Below, in pieces: positions 33,601 to 44,926 of a stretch of 64,000 nt of DNA. The notes below the pieces were generated by a model. The model saw only the letters and a list, made by a program, of their open reading frames with translations. It searched no databases and was not told where the DNA came from. Position numbers and translations under genes: made by a program. Every line of letters begins with the position of its first letter. Position 1 is the stretch's first letter. The DNA comes from Platanthera guangdongensis (lineage: Eukaryota > Streptophyta > Magnoliopsida > Asparagales > Orchidaceae): the NCBI GenBank assembly GCA_039583875.1, contig CM077151.1:24732208-24796207 (forward strand), read 5' to 3'.

Positions 33601-35323
33601 TATACATAGGAGATGTGGTGCATGTTAATTTCGTGTGAAAGACAGTATGTGAAGCCTTCTTCAACGATGATCTGAACACACATTTCAATTTAATAGGAAT
33701 AATTATCTGCTTTATAAAAAAAATGGAAGTGGTTATATTCAATAGCACACCTTCAGAAGTGTTTCACGAGTTTGCAACAACTTGATTGAATGAGGATGGA
33801 AAAGCTTAAGCTCGAGCAGCTCAAGATTTCTGTACAACAAGCTAGCTTCAGAAGGATCTGATTTCCAGTCAATTCTCACTCATAAACATAAGAAAAATTT
33901 TCTATATCTATTTTTTAAACATAGTATCTCCAACATTGGACAACAATACATGTGATATTTGACTTATCCTGCAGCATGAAGTCCCTATTGAAGGATACTG
34001 ACTGTGGAAGCCAAAGAAGCACACTTTGTCGATACTTCTTTAGCAATTCTGTTTATCTCGTACTCATCCCTACTGAGGCCACATACCTGGCAAGTGAATT
34101 TTTTTTCCTCTGCATGGAAAAATATGTGGTGTATTAAAGAAACACTTGAATACAATTATATCATACAATAGCATCAATCACTTACTGGCTTCATAAAACA
34201 AGTAGCCAATGCATTTATGGTCCTTACATCTATATCCTTCCAGAATAGCATTTTCTTTGCGCTCTTCAAGTGGATTCTTGATGATCAAACATACAAATTA
34301 AAAAGGAAATAAATAAATATATATATATATGTGTGTGTTTGTAAGAGATAAAGAGGGAAACTAGTCGATATAAACAACCTTGATGCAGCGTAGACAACTG
34401 CATGTGAAGAAATACTGCTTCAAGTACTCCTGTCTTGTCTCAGTGGTTGCAGCAATTTCAATGTAACTAATCAAAATCTTTAAGGGCAAAAGAAATCAGC
34501 AGTATCATTTATCAAATATATTTTAAAACAATAATATCCATATAGAATGATTTCTTAGAGTTATTACTTCATCTCCCTTATGTATAGGTTGCATAGCCCG
34601 AACAACAGCTATTCGACCCTCAAAAACCAAAACTGAGTTTGGACTACAACTGAATTTTCAAATGATTCAAGCGGCATTAAGCTTCTAAACAGAAAGAAAA
34701 GATACAGAAAATATAAATACGAAATTGTATCAACCTGTGATTAATGATGGAAATTACAGGATATAGTCCAGTTCCCAATGGTCTGAGCTGATCGTCGCAG
34801 ATTGAATGCGCATTACATGAAAGCTGCACTAAACCCAGTAGAATAAACAAAGGTGAATTGATAAAATAAAGCCTCTAAAATATTTCAAAGAAATGCTATT
34901 CATCTTTTATTAATATTTCCGGATTTTAAAACAAATCAATGTAAGAAAGAACGTGATGACTGAACCTTCTATGAGGAAAACTAACTCAAATAGGAGATGT
35001 ATGGCTTATTTTTGCAATCAACAAGGGGAAAAGCAAAGTTGAAAAGTCATAAAAGGACTTTTAATCTTACCTTCGAGAAGTTTTCTGTTATCTCTCTGAG
35101 GTCAACCTCTACTGAAGGTAATATCATCTTGATAAGATTAGCCATTTGGGCATACAGTAAGAGTTGTTTTTCATCAAGATCAGACATATCTGATAAGGAA
35201 AAGTGGTCAATAGAACAAGGCATTATAGTCATGACTGCCTCAGGATATGCTAAAGATATGTTGGATACGAGATTCTAGCGCAGCCACTAGGTAATAATTG
35301 TCAGTTGCAGTTTTTGGAATAAC
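30698..35323 (-). CDS. ASHR1: SET-domain (SMYD/ASHR1-like) protein lysine methyltransferase, partial gene
   Basis: Nine exons with GT..AG borders (the acceptors before the exons ending at 34477 and 34276 read AAG) reproduce the order of Arabidopsis ASHR1 from the late SET insert to the C-terminal helical region. Exons, high to low: 35269-35323, 35071-35189 (DEKQLLLYAQMANLI), 34735-34823 (CNAHSICDDQLRPLGTGLYP), 34568-34649, 34379-34477, 34186-34276, about 34003-34109, 33751-33857 (HPHSIKLLQTRETLLK) and 30698-30767 (LNDWRGALTYCWLTIPVYQ). The catalytic NHSC motif is split across an intron (SIINHS / CSPNSVLVFEG). The post-SET cysteines CSCLRC and later CQVC are present. No stop interrupts exons 1-8. 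The MYND finger and N-terminal SET part would lie above 35323 and are not seen, nor is the last exon. The protein would transfer methyl groups from S-adenosylmethionine to lysines. Exon borders are good to a few bases. Confidence 0.85.
31560..32215 (-). repeat. Dispersed LTR-like repeat, copy 2
   Basis: The right 470 bases align with 11538-12020. The left part holds about six imperfect copies of CGTGAACAGTAACC (31669-31745). The minus strand starts TGATGCGGAGCAGAGACGAG near 32215. It sits in the large intron between exons 33751-33857 and 30698-30767 of the ASHR1-like gene. The class is uncertain: an LTR of a non-autonomous element or an old insertion. Confidence 0.55.
32216..33194. other. Intronic non-coding sequence with a purine-rich tract
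   Basis: 32598-32830 on the + strand is dominated by GAA/AGA words and gives false minus-strand ORFs rich in Phe/Ser/Leu. I see no gene or known repeat in the rest. Confidence 0.5.
33211..33333 (+). mobile_element. 5'-truncated RTE-type LINE tail
   Basis: The 3' end reads GATAAAGGCTTGAGTGTTGT followed by TTG repeats, the 3' tail typical of plant RTE-clade LINEs and of SINEs that share it. The insert is flanked by a perfect 16-base duplication TTACTATTAATAAGAC (33195-33210 and 33334-33349), which proves an L1/RTE-type target-primed insertion. Only 123 bases are present, with no coding part. Confidence 0.85.
33350..33750. other. Intronic AT-rich sequence, no feature seen
   Basis: It lies between the LINE tail and the exon at 33751-33857. 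The ORF at 33503-33748 has no family resemblance and overlaps the splice donor. Confidence 0.5.
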
Positions 35324-35385
35324 CTGGGCGCAGAGAAGAAGACATGTGAGATAACAAATTGCACAATGCTGCTGATAAATATTAT

Positions 35386-35519
35386 TAGAATGTTTTACAT
35401 TTAATATTTTACATTTAAGTGTTACATTTCACTTTTCTACCCTTGTATGTATCTATCCTATATATGGGAGAGAGATCTATATTTTTGTAATTTTTTTCCT
35501 CCGAACATGATATCAGAGC
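35386..35519 (+). repeat. Short copia-like LTR with primer site
   Basis: TATTAGAATG..CCGAACA is followed by TGATATCAGAGCT (35507-35519), close to the tRNA-Met-type primer site. A TATA-like CCTATATATGGGAG lies inside. Only a short leader follows and no gag is recognisable, so this is a fragment. It sits immediately upstream of the first visible exon of the ASHR1-like gene. Confidence 0.5.
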
Positions 35520-35780
35520 TACCTGAAACCTAGTCTCGCTTCCGCCCATACCTTACGTCCTTGACAAATCCCACAACTGCTTTTGCATTTGAAATCCTCT
35601 GTTCCCACACTCGCATCCACCCAAGAATCCCTACTCGCCGATTTCCTTGGACCGTTGTTGAACCTGCGCAGTCAAACGGTTCCGACTATGCATCGGCGGC
35701 TTCAAGGCCCTATACCGGCAAATGTTTGCCCCCATTTTTTTAGGAATGACCTCTCTTCAGCTTATCTACATTCTTTTTTA

Positions 35781-35984
35781 GGCTCCGTTTGGAGCGTCTT
35801 ATCGCAGCTTATTTGCTCTGATGAGGTTGGACCAAAACGTCATTGTCATAGAATATATGTTTGATATCACAAATGTTACAAAAAAATAAACTACTTTGAG
35901 ACGTAAGATTTTGGTATGACAAAGACATTTTTGTCCAACCTCACCGGAACAAATAATTCGTGATAAGCCGTGTCAAACACAGCC
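35781..35984. mobile_element. Tourist-like MITE (PIF/Harbinger type)
   Basis: Ends GGCTCCGTTTGG and CAAACACAGCC form an imperfect terminal inverted repeat, and both sides are flanked by TTA (35778-35780 and 35985-35987), the target preferred by PIF/Harbinger elements. At 204 bases it is non-coding. Confidence 0.75.
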
Positions 35985-35987
35985 TTA

Positions 35988-36266
35988 GTCTCGCCTTGAT
36001 CTCATGACATTTTTCTTGAAACAATATCGGAAGAGGAAGAATTTCAACCTACTCCACCTTCAATCCCTCCTCATGTGTCCCCCCTCTCATTGGCATAACC
36101 CATGAGAACCATGATCGGAATATTCAGACCACACCCCCAAAAGTACTACCATCCATTTGGATGACTCTAAATCTCTCGTGGCCTCGGTCGATTAATCTTG
36201 AACTCAAAAGTCGGGTACTGTTCGGGTACCCCTATCCAAATGGAGCACATTAGGAGTGGTCGTCGT
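35988..36266. other. Non-coding, no feature seen
   Basis: No ORF or repeat boundary could be supported between the MITE and the gypsy LTR. Confidence 0.4.
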
Positions 36267-38720
36267 TGTAACACCCCTATCTAGTTTAACATCAATTCAT
36301 AAATTTGGCCGAAACTTATGATGTGAAACAAACTAAGCAACAGTTACAAACACATCCATCCTCCTACATAGAAGACCTTTATTACTATTGTAACGGTCTG
36401 AAGACCACCACAGAGGAACAGTATACATTGCACCTTTTATAAATATGAAGTCTAAGTAATATGTTATCTCTTTATGCCGTAATAGTATTAAAACAACAGT
36501 ATAGAAAGTAATTCTTATTCCATATACTTTACATCATTATATATGTCCACAGATACAAGTCTATAACATTTAACATGAAATACTAATAATTTAAAAGCTC
36601 TTTTTGGCAAGCAGGCAAGATTTAACAAAGCAACAACTCTTTCGAGTGTTGGTCACTTCAAAACTGCCTACTAGTCTTTTATACCATGCTCGATATAGCT
36701 TCAGCTTACTCTGATTTACGCTTAACACCTAAAAATTTTTAGAATGGAAAGGGTTAGTTTTTAACTAAAAGACTAAGCGAGGAATAAAATTTCTTTAACT
36801 GTTGTACAAGTAAAAATCAATACTAAGATCACATAGTATTGTCTAAACATTTCAGTACAAATGTAATAAAAGAAATATATTTCAGCCATCATCATTTTCT
36901 ACCATAATATGTATGTGTTTATTTTTGCTTCGTTCTTAATATTTGATAGTTTTCTTTCCTTTCGTAAAGTTCAGGGGTATCATATTTCAATCCACTCTAC
37001 TGGTAAAACATAGTGTGCATAACTCGCTTAAGACCAATTAAAGCCAAACTAAGTTGACCCACATATTTCATCCAGTACGCAAAATTCGCTTAAGGTCGAT
37101 TAAGACCCAACTGGATTTAAATCAGTCTACAGATACCCTTAACATTTTGCATCGAAGCATTTCTTAAAATATCTCATTTAATATTTTCATATGGCATACA
37201 AATCTAAGCTAAAAAAACTTTATATAAGAAAATGATGTGTAATTTAAACAGAATTAAAGAAAAAAAAACCCTCACATTGACATTTTACGTGTGTTTTTTC
37301 CTTGCTTCATCATTTCGTCGATCTGGTGACATCATCCTTTTGTGTAGCTGTTAGCAAATAACAATCGCATATGATTCATATTTCTAATGTTTACGTTGTG
37401 GAGTCCGCTTGTTTACTACAATAAGAAGAAAGACAGCTCATCTTATGTTATCACCCCAAATAAATTCACATTTACGAGTCTCTCGTGTTTATCCTTTATG
37501 TCTCCCAAATAGACATCCATAACTATTTCAATATGCAACTTCTCAACATCAACACGTTGCATCTTCACAATTTAACATCAGTAAATTCAACAAAACTATC
37601 CTTTGACAACTAATAAAATCAAGGGCATACATATGCTTCTAACTGGCAAGACTGAAATTATCATTATCTTATGTGAAATTTGTCCTTACATATGGAAAAA
37701 AACAACTCTTTAAAGGGGCAAAACAGCAGCATTTTATATTCATTTATATTACACCAGCAAAACAGCAGCCTCAATAACTTCATTTATATTCATTTATATG
37801 GATATGAAAAACAGCAATTTAGACAGCAGCCCTAAAGTCAATTTTAGCAATTTCTGCAATGTTACACCGGTAAGAAGCAATTCTAGAAATCATGTGCAAA
37901 CATTCATTTCCAACTTCCACACAATTAATTTTCCAAAACAGAATCAGTCCCAATATGATTATAAAGTTGCATGTTATTTAAAATCTACTTATCTCTCCAT
38001 ATCCCCAAACAATCCCAACTTTCATATCATTACCCAAAAATTATTCTAAGATTTAATCATAAAATCAACAACGAAGTGGTTTGCATGCCCTCATAAATAT
38101 CACGAGATTAAGAAACTTAGGTGTCTTTGCTCCGTTTAGGCTTTGAATCTCACGGAAAACTTAGGGGAAGAGAAGGGACAGGGTTCTCCACCAAACCTGA
38201 AGCCGAGAGGCTTCTGTCCAGCGTCGGAATCGGAGGAGCAAGACGGGAGAAAGTGCGGCTGAAGTCGGCTTTCTCAAGTAGGTGAGTTGCGGTGCGGGAG
38301 AAAATGAGAACGAATACTTCCATCGGTTCAATATGCACGGGATTTATTTCTCCCCCGCCTAAATTGCCGGTCCAATCCCCTCTTGCCACCTACAATATTA
38401 ATCAGTCCAACACTTCTTTTCTTTTATTTATTTCCATCGCTTATAAGGGGCCGTTTCAAGCTCTCAAAAGTTTAATTAAAACCCAAGTTCATTTTATTTT
38501 ATAAAAAACAATTTTGATATATAATCATAATTTCTATTAGCACACTCATGCATGAAATTTTAACTTTGTTTGTTTACATTCGACATAATGGTATACACAT
38601 TAATTTTAAACAAAATTTCATACAAAATCAGATTCCATTGCGGAGACCATTTTAAATTTATTTCGACTAGATATTTTATTTAGCATATTTTGCGACGACC
38701 TTTTGGGCGTCACAATTACA
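36267..38720 (-). repeat. Long gypsy LTR (3' LTR of the minus-strand Tekay/Del-like element)
   Basis: On the + strand it starts TGTAACACCCC and ends CACAATTACA. It is followed by CCCCTCAT, the complement of a purine tract, and then the end of pol on the minus strand, so it is the element's 3' LTR. At about 2.45 kb it is longer than the related LTRs at 49673 and 56063. The ORF at 38150-38389 inside it has no recognisable domain. Confidence 0.65.
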
Positions 38721-40985
38721 CCCCTCATAAAAATTTTTGTCCTCGAAAAAGGCGTACCTTTAAAATGTTGGAAACAAGTCCCAGAATAGATCTTCTCGTT
38801 CCCAAGTGGCTTCACTCTTTGGGTGTCCTTTCCACCAAACTTTAATAAAACTGACATCCTTATTTCACAGCCGTTTGGTCTGCCAATCAAGAATTTGATA
38901 AGGTTCTGTTGGGATTGACAGATCAGGTTCAATTTGCACATCTGTAGCAGAAATCATCTTATCTGGATCGACAATATATTTCTGTAGTGACGACACATGA
39001 AAAACATCATGGAGATTTTGCAGGTCATCTGTTAGTGCCAATCTATATGACATATCGTCCATACGTTCAATTATAGGAAAAGGTCCTACATATCGTGGAC
39101 TTAATTTCCCAGTCTTCCGTAATCTTGAGACACCCTTGAATGATTTTATATTTAAACATACTTGATCTCCCGCATTAAATTCTACCCGACGTTGTCGTGC
39201 ATTATAGTACTTTTGCTGACGGTCTTGAGCAATCTTCATTTGTTTTTGTATAAATACAATCTTCTCCTTCAATTTGTCCACTCTTTCTTTGTTGTATATC
39301 CTTCTTTCCACATCTTCCCAGCTTAGAGGTGTTCGACATTTTCTGTCATATAGTGCTTCAAAAGGGGCCATTTGAATTGTAGATTGATAGTTGTTATTGT
39401 ATGCAAATTCAGCTAGAGATAAGTACTTTTCCCATGATCCATTTAAATCAAGAATAATCATGCGTAATAAATTCACTAATAACCGGATGGTGCCTTCCGA
39501 TTGTCCATCGGTTTGAGAGTGAAATGTTGTACTGTACAATAACTTTGTCCTCAATCACATATGTATAAGCCTCCATGTATCATGCGTGAATCTGCATCTC
39601 TGTCTGAAACAATTGTTCGAGGTATTCCATGGAGCTTAACAATAACATCGATATATTCATCTACTAATCGCTCGATTGGTCCGCTCTGCCTAGCAGAAAT
39701 GAAGTGTGCACTCTTTGTCAAGCGATCAATAATTACCCAGATACTGTCATTTCCTTGCTTGCTTTGTGGTAAACCCCAAACAAAATCCACCGCAATGTCA
39801 TCCCACTTCCATTCTGGAATAGGTAATGATTTAAGATAACCTCCTGATTTCATATGTTCTGCTTTCACTACCTTGCAGGAATGACATTTGGAAATGTATG
39901 CAATCACAACTTTCTTTATCCCTGACCACCAAAAATCTTGCTTTAAGTCATGATACATTTTAGTACGGCCGGGATGAATGGAATATGACGTATTATGCGC
40001 TTCATGCAAAATATCAGTCATCAAATGTTTGTATTTGGAATACAAAGTCTATCATTCATGAATATTAGTCCCTCTTTTTCTATAAAATTATTTGTTTCTC
40101 CCTTCTTTATTTCCATTAAGGTTACAAAGAAAAAATCATGAGAGATTGCTTTCAAGGTTCTTTCTTTTACTGTATATTGGATTTGCATTTGAAACAACGG
40201 GGATTGCTTATCTTCTGAAGTAAAGATAAGAGATACATCCATCTTCTGAAATTCATGTATTATAATTTGATTATACTATACCATTCCTGAGAGTGTGATT
40301 GTGCTCTTTTGACTTAGTGCATCTGCTACAGTATTAACGTCATAGTCTTTAATGAATTCTAACCAACGTCGTTGATGAAGGTTTAATTCTTTCTATGTAA
40401 AGATATACTTCATGTTTTTATGATCCGTAAAAATTTCGCATCGGACTCCATATAAATAATGGTGTTATATCTTCAACGCAAAAACGACTGATGTCAATTC
40501 TAAATCATGAGTTGGATAATTTTTCTCGGCATCCTTTAACTGTCTAGAGGCATAAGCAATAACTTTTTTTCGTGCTGCATCAGTGCACAGCCAAGACCTT
40601 TGTATGAAGCATCGCAAAAAATCTGAAATCATTCTGATCCTAAGGGCATTACTAGGATAGGGGCAGTTGTTAGCCTCTTTTTTAATTCTTCAAAAGCTAT
40701 TTGACATTCATCATCCCAATTAAAATATGTATTTTTCCCGATCAATTTTGTTAATGGTAAAGCCAATTTATAAAAATTCTTAATAAACTTCATGTAGTAT
40801 TCAGTTAATCCCACAAAACTTCTCACTTCTATTAAGGTCATAGGATGGGGCCATTAAACGATTGCCTCAATTTTGCTAGGGTCTACAGTTAACCCTTCTG
40901 TATTTATAACATGACCTAATAAGGACACTTCTTTTAACCAAAATGCACACTTAGAAAATGTCAAAACTAAAACTGCCTTCAGAGT
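38721..40985 (-). pseudogene. Tekay/Del-like gypsy pol, 5'-truncated and broken
   Basis: Reading the minus strand from high to low coordinates gives the end of RT (about 40850-40985), the RT-RNase H linker (SFVGLTEYYMKFIKNF, 40629-40841) and decayed RNase H. The integrase zinc-binding part (CHSCKVVKAEH) and core (SDRD, near 39590) follow. Then come the integrase C-terminal region (KLSPRYVGPFPIIERM) and a chromodomain-like segment near 38775-38870 (FIKVWWKGHPKSEATWERED). Frame changes and stops separate these blocks. Gag, protease and most of RT are missing, replaced by copia-derived sequence from about 41000. Confidence 0.82.
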
Positions 40986-41088
40986 CTGGTGACCTTCCTA
41001 TTGCTCTCTGAAAAAGTATTGGATCATGTACCAAACACCATATATCTCAGTATGTTTCATATAACACATTTATCCTTTCACATAAAGC

Positions 41089-41880
41089 TTGTTAGTCCTC
41101 CCTAGCCTCAGTTTTTATTTCCTCATCCTGGTAGGATGCACTCATGAATGGAAACAAATGATGATTGAGGAAATCATAGCTTTAGAAAAGAACTCTACGT
41201 GGGACCTCATTCCTCTTTCTATAGGGAAGAAGACAGTTGGGTGTAATTGGGTGTACCCTGTTAAGCGAAACTCACATGGTATTGTGGATAGATGCAAAGT
41301 TAGGCTTGTTTCTATAGGGTACACACAAACTCCTAGATTTGACTGCCAGGAAATTTTTGCATTAGTTGCCAAGATGATCCTAATTAGCGTTCTTCTGTCA
41401 TGTGCAGTTTGTAAAGGGTGGGGGCTCGACTAGGTAGACGTAAAAAATGTTTTTCTTCATGGTGATTTGGAAGAGGAAGTATATATGTCATCACCACCAG
41501 TATTCGCTCCTAAAGGATCAGAAGGTAAAGCTTCCAGGTTTAGGAAATCCCTCTATGGTCTAAAGAAATCTCCAAGGGCCTAGTTTGAGCGATTCCACAG
41601 GGTTATGGTATCTTTTGGTTATAAACTTGTTGAGCATACTATGTTTGTTAAACTCAAGATAAAGATATTATTATCATAGTGTACGTTGAAGACAGTAATT
41701 ATTGGTGATGACGTTGAAGAACGACAAATCTTAAAACAACAATTTGCAGCGAAATTTGGGGTTAAAGAACTTGAAAATTTTAGATATTTCTTAGGTATGG
41801 AAGTGGCAAGATCCAAACATGGGATTTTCATCTCTCAGAGGGTAATTATAAATCATATGTTGATAGTCAAGGGAAAATGA
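41089..41880 (+). pseudogene. Copia RT fragment
   Basis: The + strand reads a Ty1/copia reverse transcriptase. It contains WKQMMIEEIIALEKNSTWDL, KKTVGCNWVYPVKR, VDVKNVFLHGDLEEEVYM, SLYGLKKSPRA, and FRYFLGMEVARSKHGIFISQ. Stops at about 41433 and 41582, and the loss of the Y-V-D-D segment, make it non-functional. No integrase, RNase H or LTR of the same element is attached. Confidence 0.8.
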
Positions 41881-42005
41881 AAAGCTTTAATGGAGGCGAA
41901 CAATTTATGGTTCGTATACCCGTTGAGAGGTTCCCAGATGAAACTACTTGAAAATTAAATGATAAGTGAATGGGTCGGGCATAGTATGGATATCCGGCAT
42001 AGTAT

Positions 42006-42606
42006 GGAGATTTTGCCTTTATTCAACGTTGAAGATCTAACTCCACTCTTTGAGCCGCATGACTACATGTACTCTTCACCATCTACCATTGCATCCCCTC
42101 ATCCTCCGTCTCCATCCACTATTCCACCATAATCTCAATTGCTATTGTTGTCTCCTTCTACTTAACAGCATCAGCAACAGCCTACACCTATCACCCAATT
42201 TCCTCCTCAGCCAGAGTCCTCGGCACCGATTGATCATTCGGCTTCTCCAGTTTTTGCACCATGTTTGTCGCTACCAGTTCCACCGTCCTCAGCCGCCAGC
42301 CTGTTTGGTGTCATCACAGAGATCGTGGCCTAAGAGCTTGTACCCGCGCCAAACAGAATCTGCTACTTGGTCCATTGGCAGAGCCGCCCTTTTACTAATG
42401 ATACATGGATTTCAGTCGCAGATCTCGAGAGATTCGCCCCCGCCCGATCACGACATTATGATCATCTTTATTCTACGGAGATGAATGATTCTGAGATGGG
42501 GGAGTTGATGGGGAGCAGTCTGCCCGATCCATTCGGGTCTATTCTCGACGACCACGGGCATAGTGACAATCAGGATCACTCATCTTCAAAAGATCGCCGA
42601 TCGTAA
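42006..42606 (+). pseudogene. Gypsy integrase C-terminus with chromodomain, fragment
   Basis: The reading LPLFNVEDLTPLFEPHDY resembles the end of a gypsy integrase C-terminal domain. A Pro/Ser-rich linker with several stops follows, then YLVHWQSRPFTNDTWISVAD, the chromodomain-like pattern with its aromatic positions. An acidic tail ends at the TAA near 42604. It follows a copia RT on the same strand, so two unrelated elements are juxtaposed. Confidence 0.65.
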
Positions 42607-43631
42607 CATTATTTGTTCTTTTCATTTTGCATTTTGAGTTGTACTATTTATTTATTTTTTAGTTGGAACGGTCAATCAATCATAGCCGTTTGTTGCCCCC
42701 CCTAGAGTTTATAAATTGGGGGTGTTGAGCTCTCATTTTGGGTATTGAAGAATGAAGTATTGAAGCTCATCCTTTGGTTAAGACGGTGTCGAAGCCGTTC
42801 CCAGGTGCGAAGCCTGGGAAGTTCCCCCTCCCCTTGTCGGGAGCCTTGTTCTCCAATTCCAACCCACTGCAGCCCCATTCCCCCACTCCCAAAACAGTAC
42901 CCCATAATAGCCGACCACTGAACCTCCATCAATACCCTTTGTCTCCCCCTCCTCTCCTTTTACCATCTCTTCCCCAAAGCAGCCCCAAATCCTCCTCCCA
43001 TTTCCCCTTACAGCATCCTCTTGCCGCCCCATTCCATTGTCGGGCTCCAATCCAGGAGTCCTCCGCCATAAAACCGGCTTCCCTTAATCCCCCTCCCTCT
43101 CCACACACCAATTCCCCAAAGTAAGCCACAATCCCTTCTCATTTCCAACATCTGCAAACACCGGAGAACATTTTTGACCAACTCTGGTAGTTTGGTGGTC
43201 CACCATCACTTCCTCTATCTTTTTCATCAATAGAAGTTTTTCGGCGATCGCAGAAAAAAATCTCTTGCGACCACCACCACCAACCTCCACCAGCTGGCAG
43301 CCACCCCCACCACTCCTTAACCACCTCCTCACTCCTTCATAACCACCTACTACCCCACTTACTAATATTTAGGAACCGCCTACTAATTAAAAGCCCCCAT
43401 GTTAGAACCAAGAAAATCCTAGTTCCAAATGTTCGGACCAAGGTGTAGCCTAAGGTTACTGATTCTGCAGTCTAACCTCACGAATCTGAGGGAAAGAGCG
43501 AGGGAGATAGAGAACTGGGTCGTTTATAAATATGACCCGAGTGCTGCAGCGAGGAGGTCCCGCCACGTACCCGGAAGTCAAAATGATATTCCCCTCAAAA
43601 ACCAAAGGGCTGAATTAGGTACGAGGAAGGC
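42607..43631. other. LTR-like remnant and C-rich low-complexity sequence
   Basis: 42660-42780 has a TATA-like GTTTATAAATTGGG context consistent with an LTR downstream of the chromodomain fragment. 42800-43330 is C/T-rich with CCACCACCA words. ORFs on both strands here lack any domain. Confidence 0.35.
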
Positions 43632-44888
43632 ACAAAAAGAATTTATGTGTGTGTTTTCCCCTCAGAAATTTATCGCTCGCTAAGCCAAGTTAACGTTTTC
43701 GGCGATTCATATATTCAGTGATATCATAGAACAAAAAGTAACTACCTTAACAGTTCACCAGAAAGTAGTAAGAACTCACCCCAACTTTTCATTTGCCCTT
43801 GTCCCTCGAAGGAGTCACATCGCGCCTATCGCCGGACGTCATTCTCTGCAGTATCAAAAATATCATTTACCTTAGGATTGCGCCTTAATATTTACGAGCT
43901 GACTCCTACGACAGTTACAACTACGACATCTAGGAGTTGTCTAGAAAAGGACTAGTGTGGGTGACTTAAATTGACTGTGTATCATTCAAATCCAAGTTGC
44001 TCCGATACACAACCGCAAGGGTTGCCACCATGGCAACACCAAGTGTTGTGAACAGCAGCTCACCTCAAGTATAAACCCCTTCAAAAATAGCCGGACAGCC
44101 AACACTAGCAGCCCAACACAACCTGTAGCATGCAGGTAATCTACATAGTCCAGCCGGCATACACACATACCCACAGCACTGTCCAAGCACAGCCGGCACA
44201 CACACACATATACATATGTACAAGGAGATCAAGATCAACCAACTCCAAATGGAACCCTAGCTTCATCTCTCCCAACAATGGGTCTAGGGTTTACAAAACT
44301 TTTAATTCCAAAAGGAAGTAAAGAAAACCAAAACCCAACCCTAGGGTTTTCACCCATCAAAAAGCCACACACCAACTTCATAATCAACACAAGAGGAGTT
44401 GAGGGGAGGAGATTACCTCTCAATTGCAAGAAGAATCACAGAAATCAGAGAAGAATCGAGCCCTAGCGAGCTTTCGACTTCTATCGGCGGTAGCGGCTTC
44501 CGCGTATTCCTCTCGAGGTCGTCCCAATGAAAAGGACGGACGAATGAAATAACATAATACGGAAGCTCACCGCTGAACCCAAGGCAGCCGGTCAACCTAC
44601 CAGTCCAACCGGTTCCCAAATAAGTACCAGTGTAACACAGCCACTATTCACCCAAATCCAACCAAATTTCTCTTAGACTCGTATCAAAATCGGTCATCTC
44701 AAGCCATGCAATTAAAACAAAGCGGCTGTCACAAAATAATCAAACGGAACAACAACAAAAATATCCGAACATCAAAACAAAGTGCGACGTCAAGTCGGCA
44801 CTGGCATTGTTCTTTCCTCATCGGGGAGTATTCACATAATATTTTTATTTTACAAAATATAAACATGTATAATTGTTCGGGTATTACA
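43632..44888 (-). repeat. 3' LTR of Tekay-like copy A (truncated)
   Basis: It matches 50030-51287 and 56415-57679 closely by eye but lacks the first 350 or so bases of the LTR, beginning at CAAAAAGAATTTATG. It ends GGGTATTACA, followed by AACTCTCCCCTCC, the complement of the polypurine tract. Confidence 0.9.
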
Positions 44889-44901
44889 AACTCTCCCCTC
44901 C
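44889..44901 (-). other. Polypurine tract of copy A
   Basis: On the minus strand GGAGGGGAGAGTT lies just before the LTR. The same tract is in copy B at 51288-51300. Confidence 0.75.
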
Positions 44902-44926
44902 TTATGAGAATTTTCGCCCTCGAAAA

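Noticed and set aside
34997..35278. 93-codon + strand ORF
   Set aside because: It is antisense to the ASHR1-like exons, which have family support on the minus strand.
38150..38389. 79-codon minus-strand ORF
   Set aside because: It lies inside the 2.45-kb gypsy LTR and has no recognisable domain.
42778..43332. Gly/Trp-rich ORFs on the minus strand
   Set aside because: They are antisense translations of C-rich low-complexity sequence.
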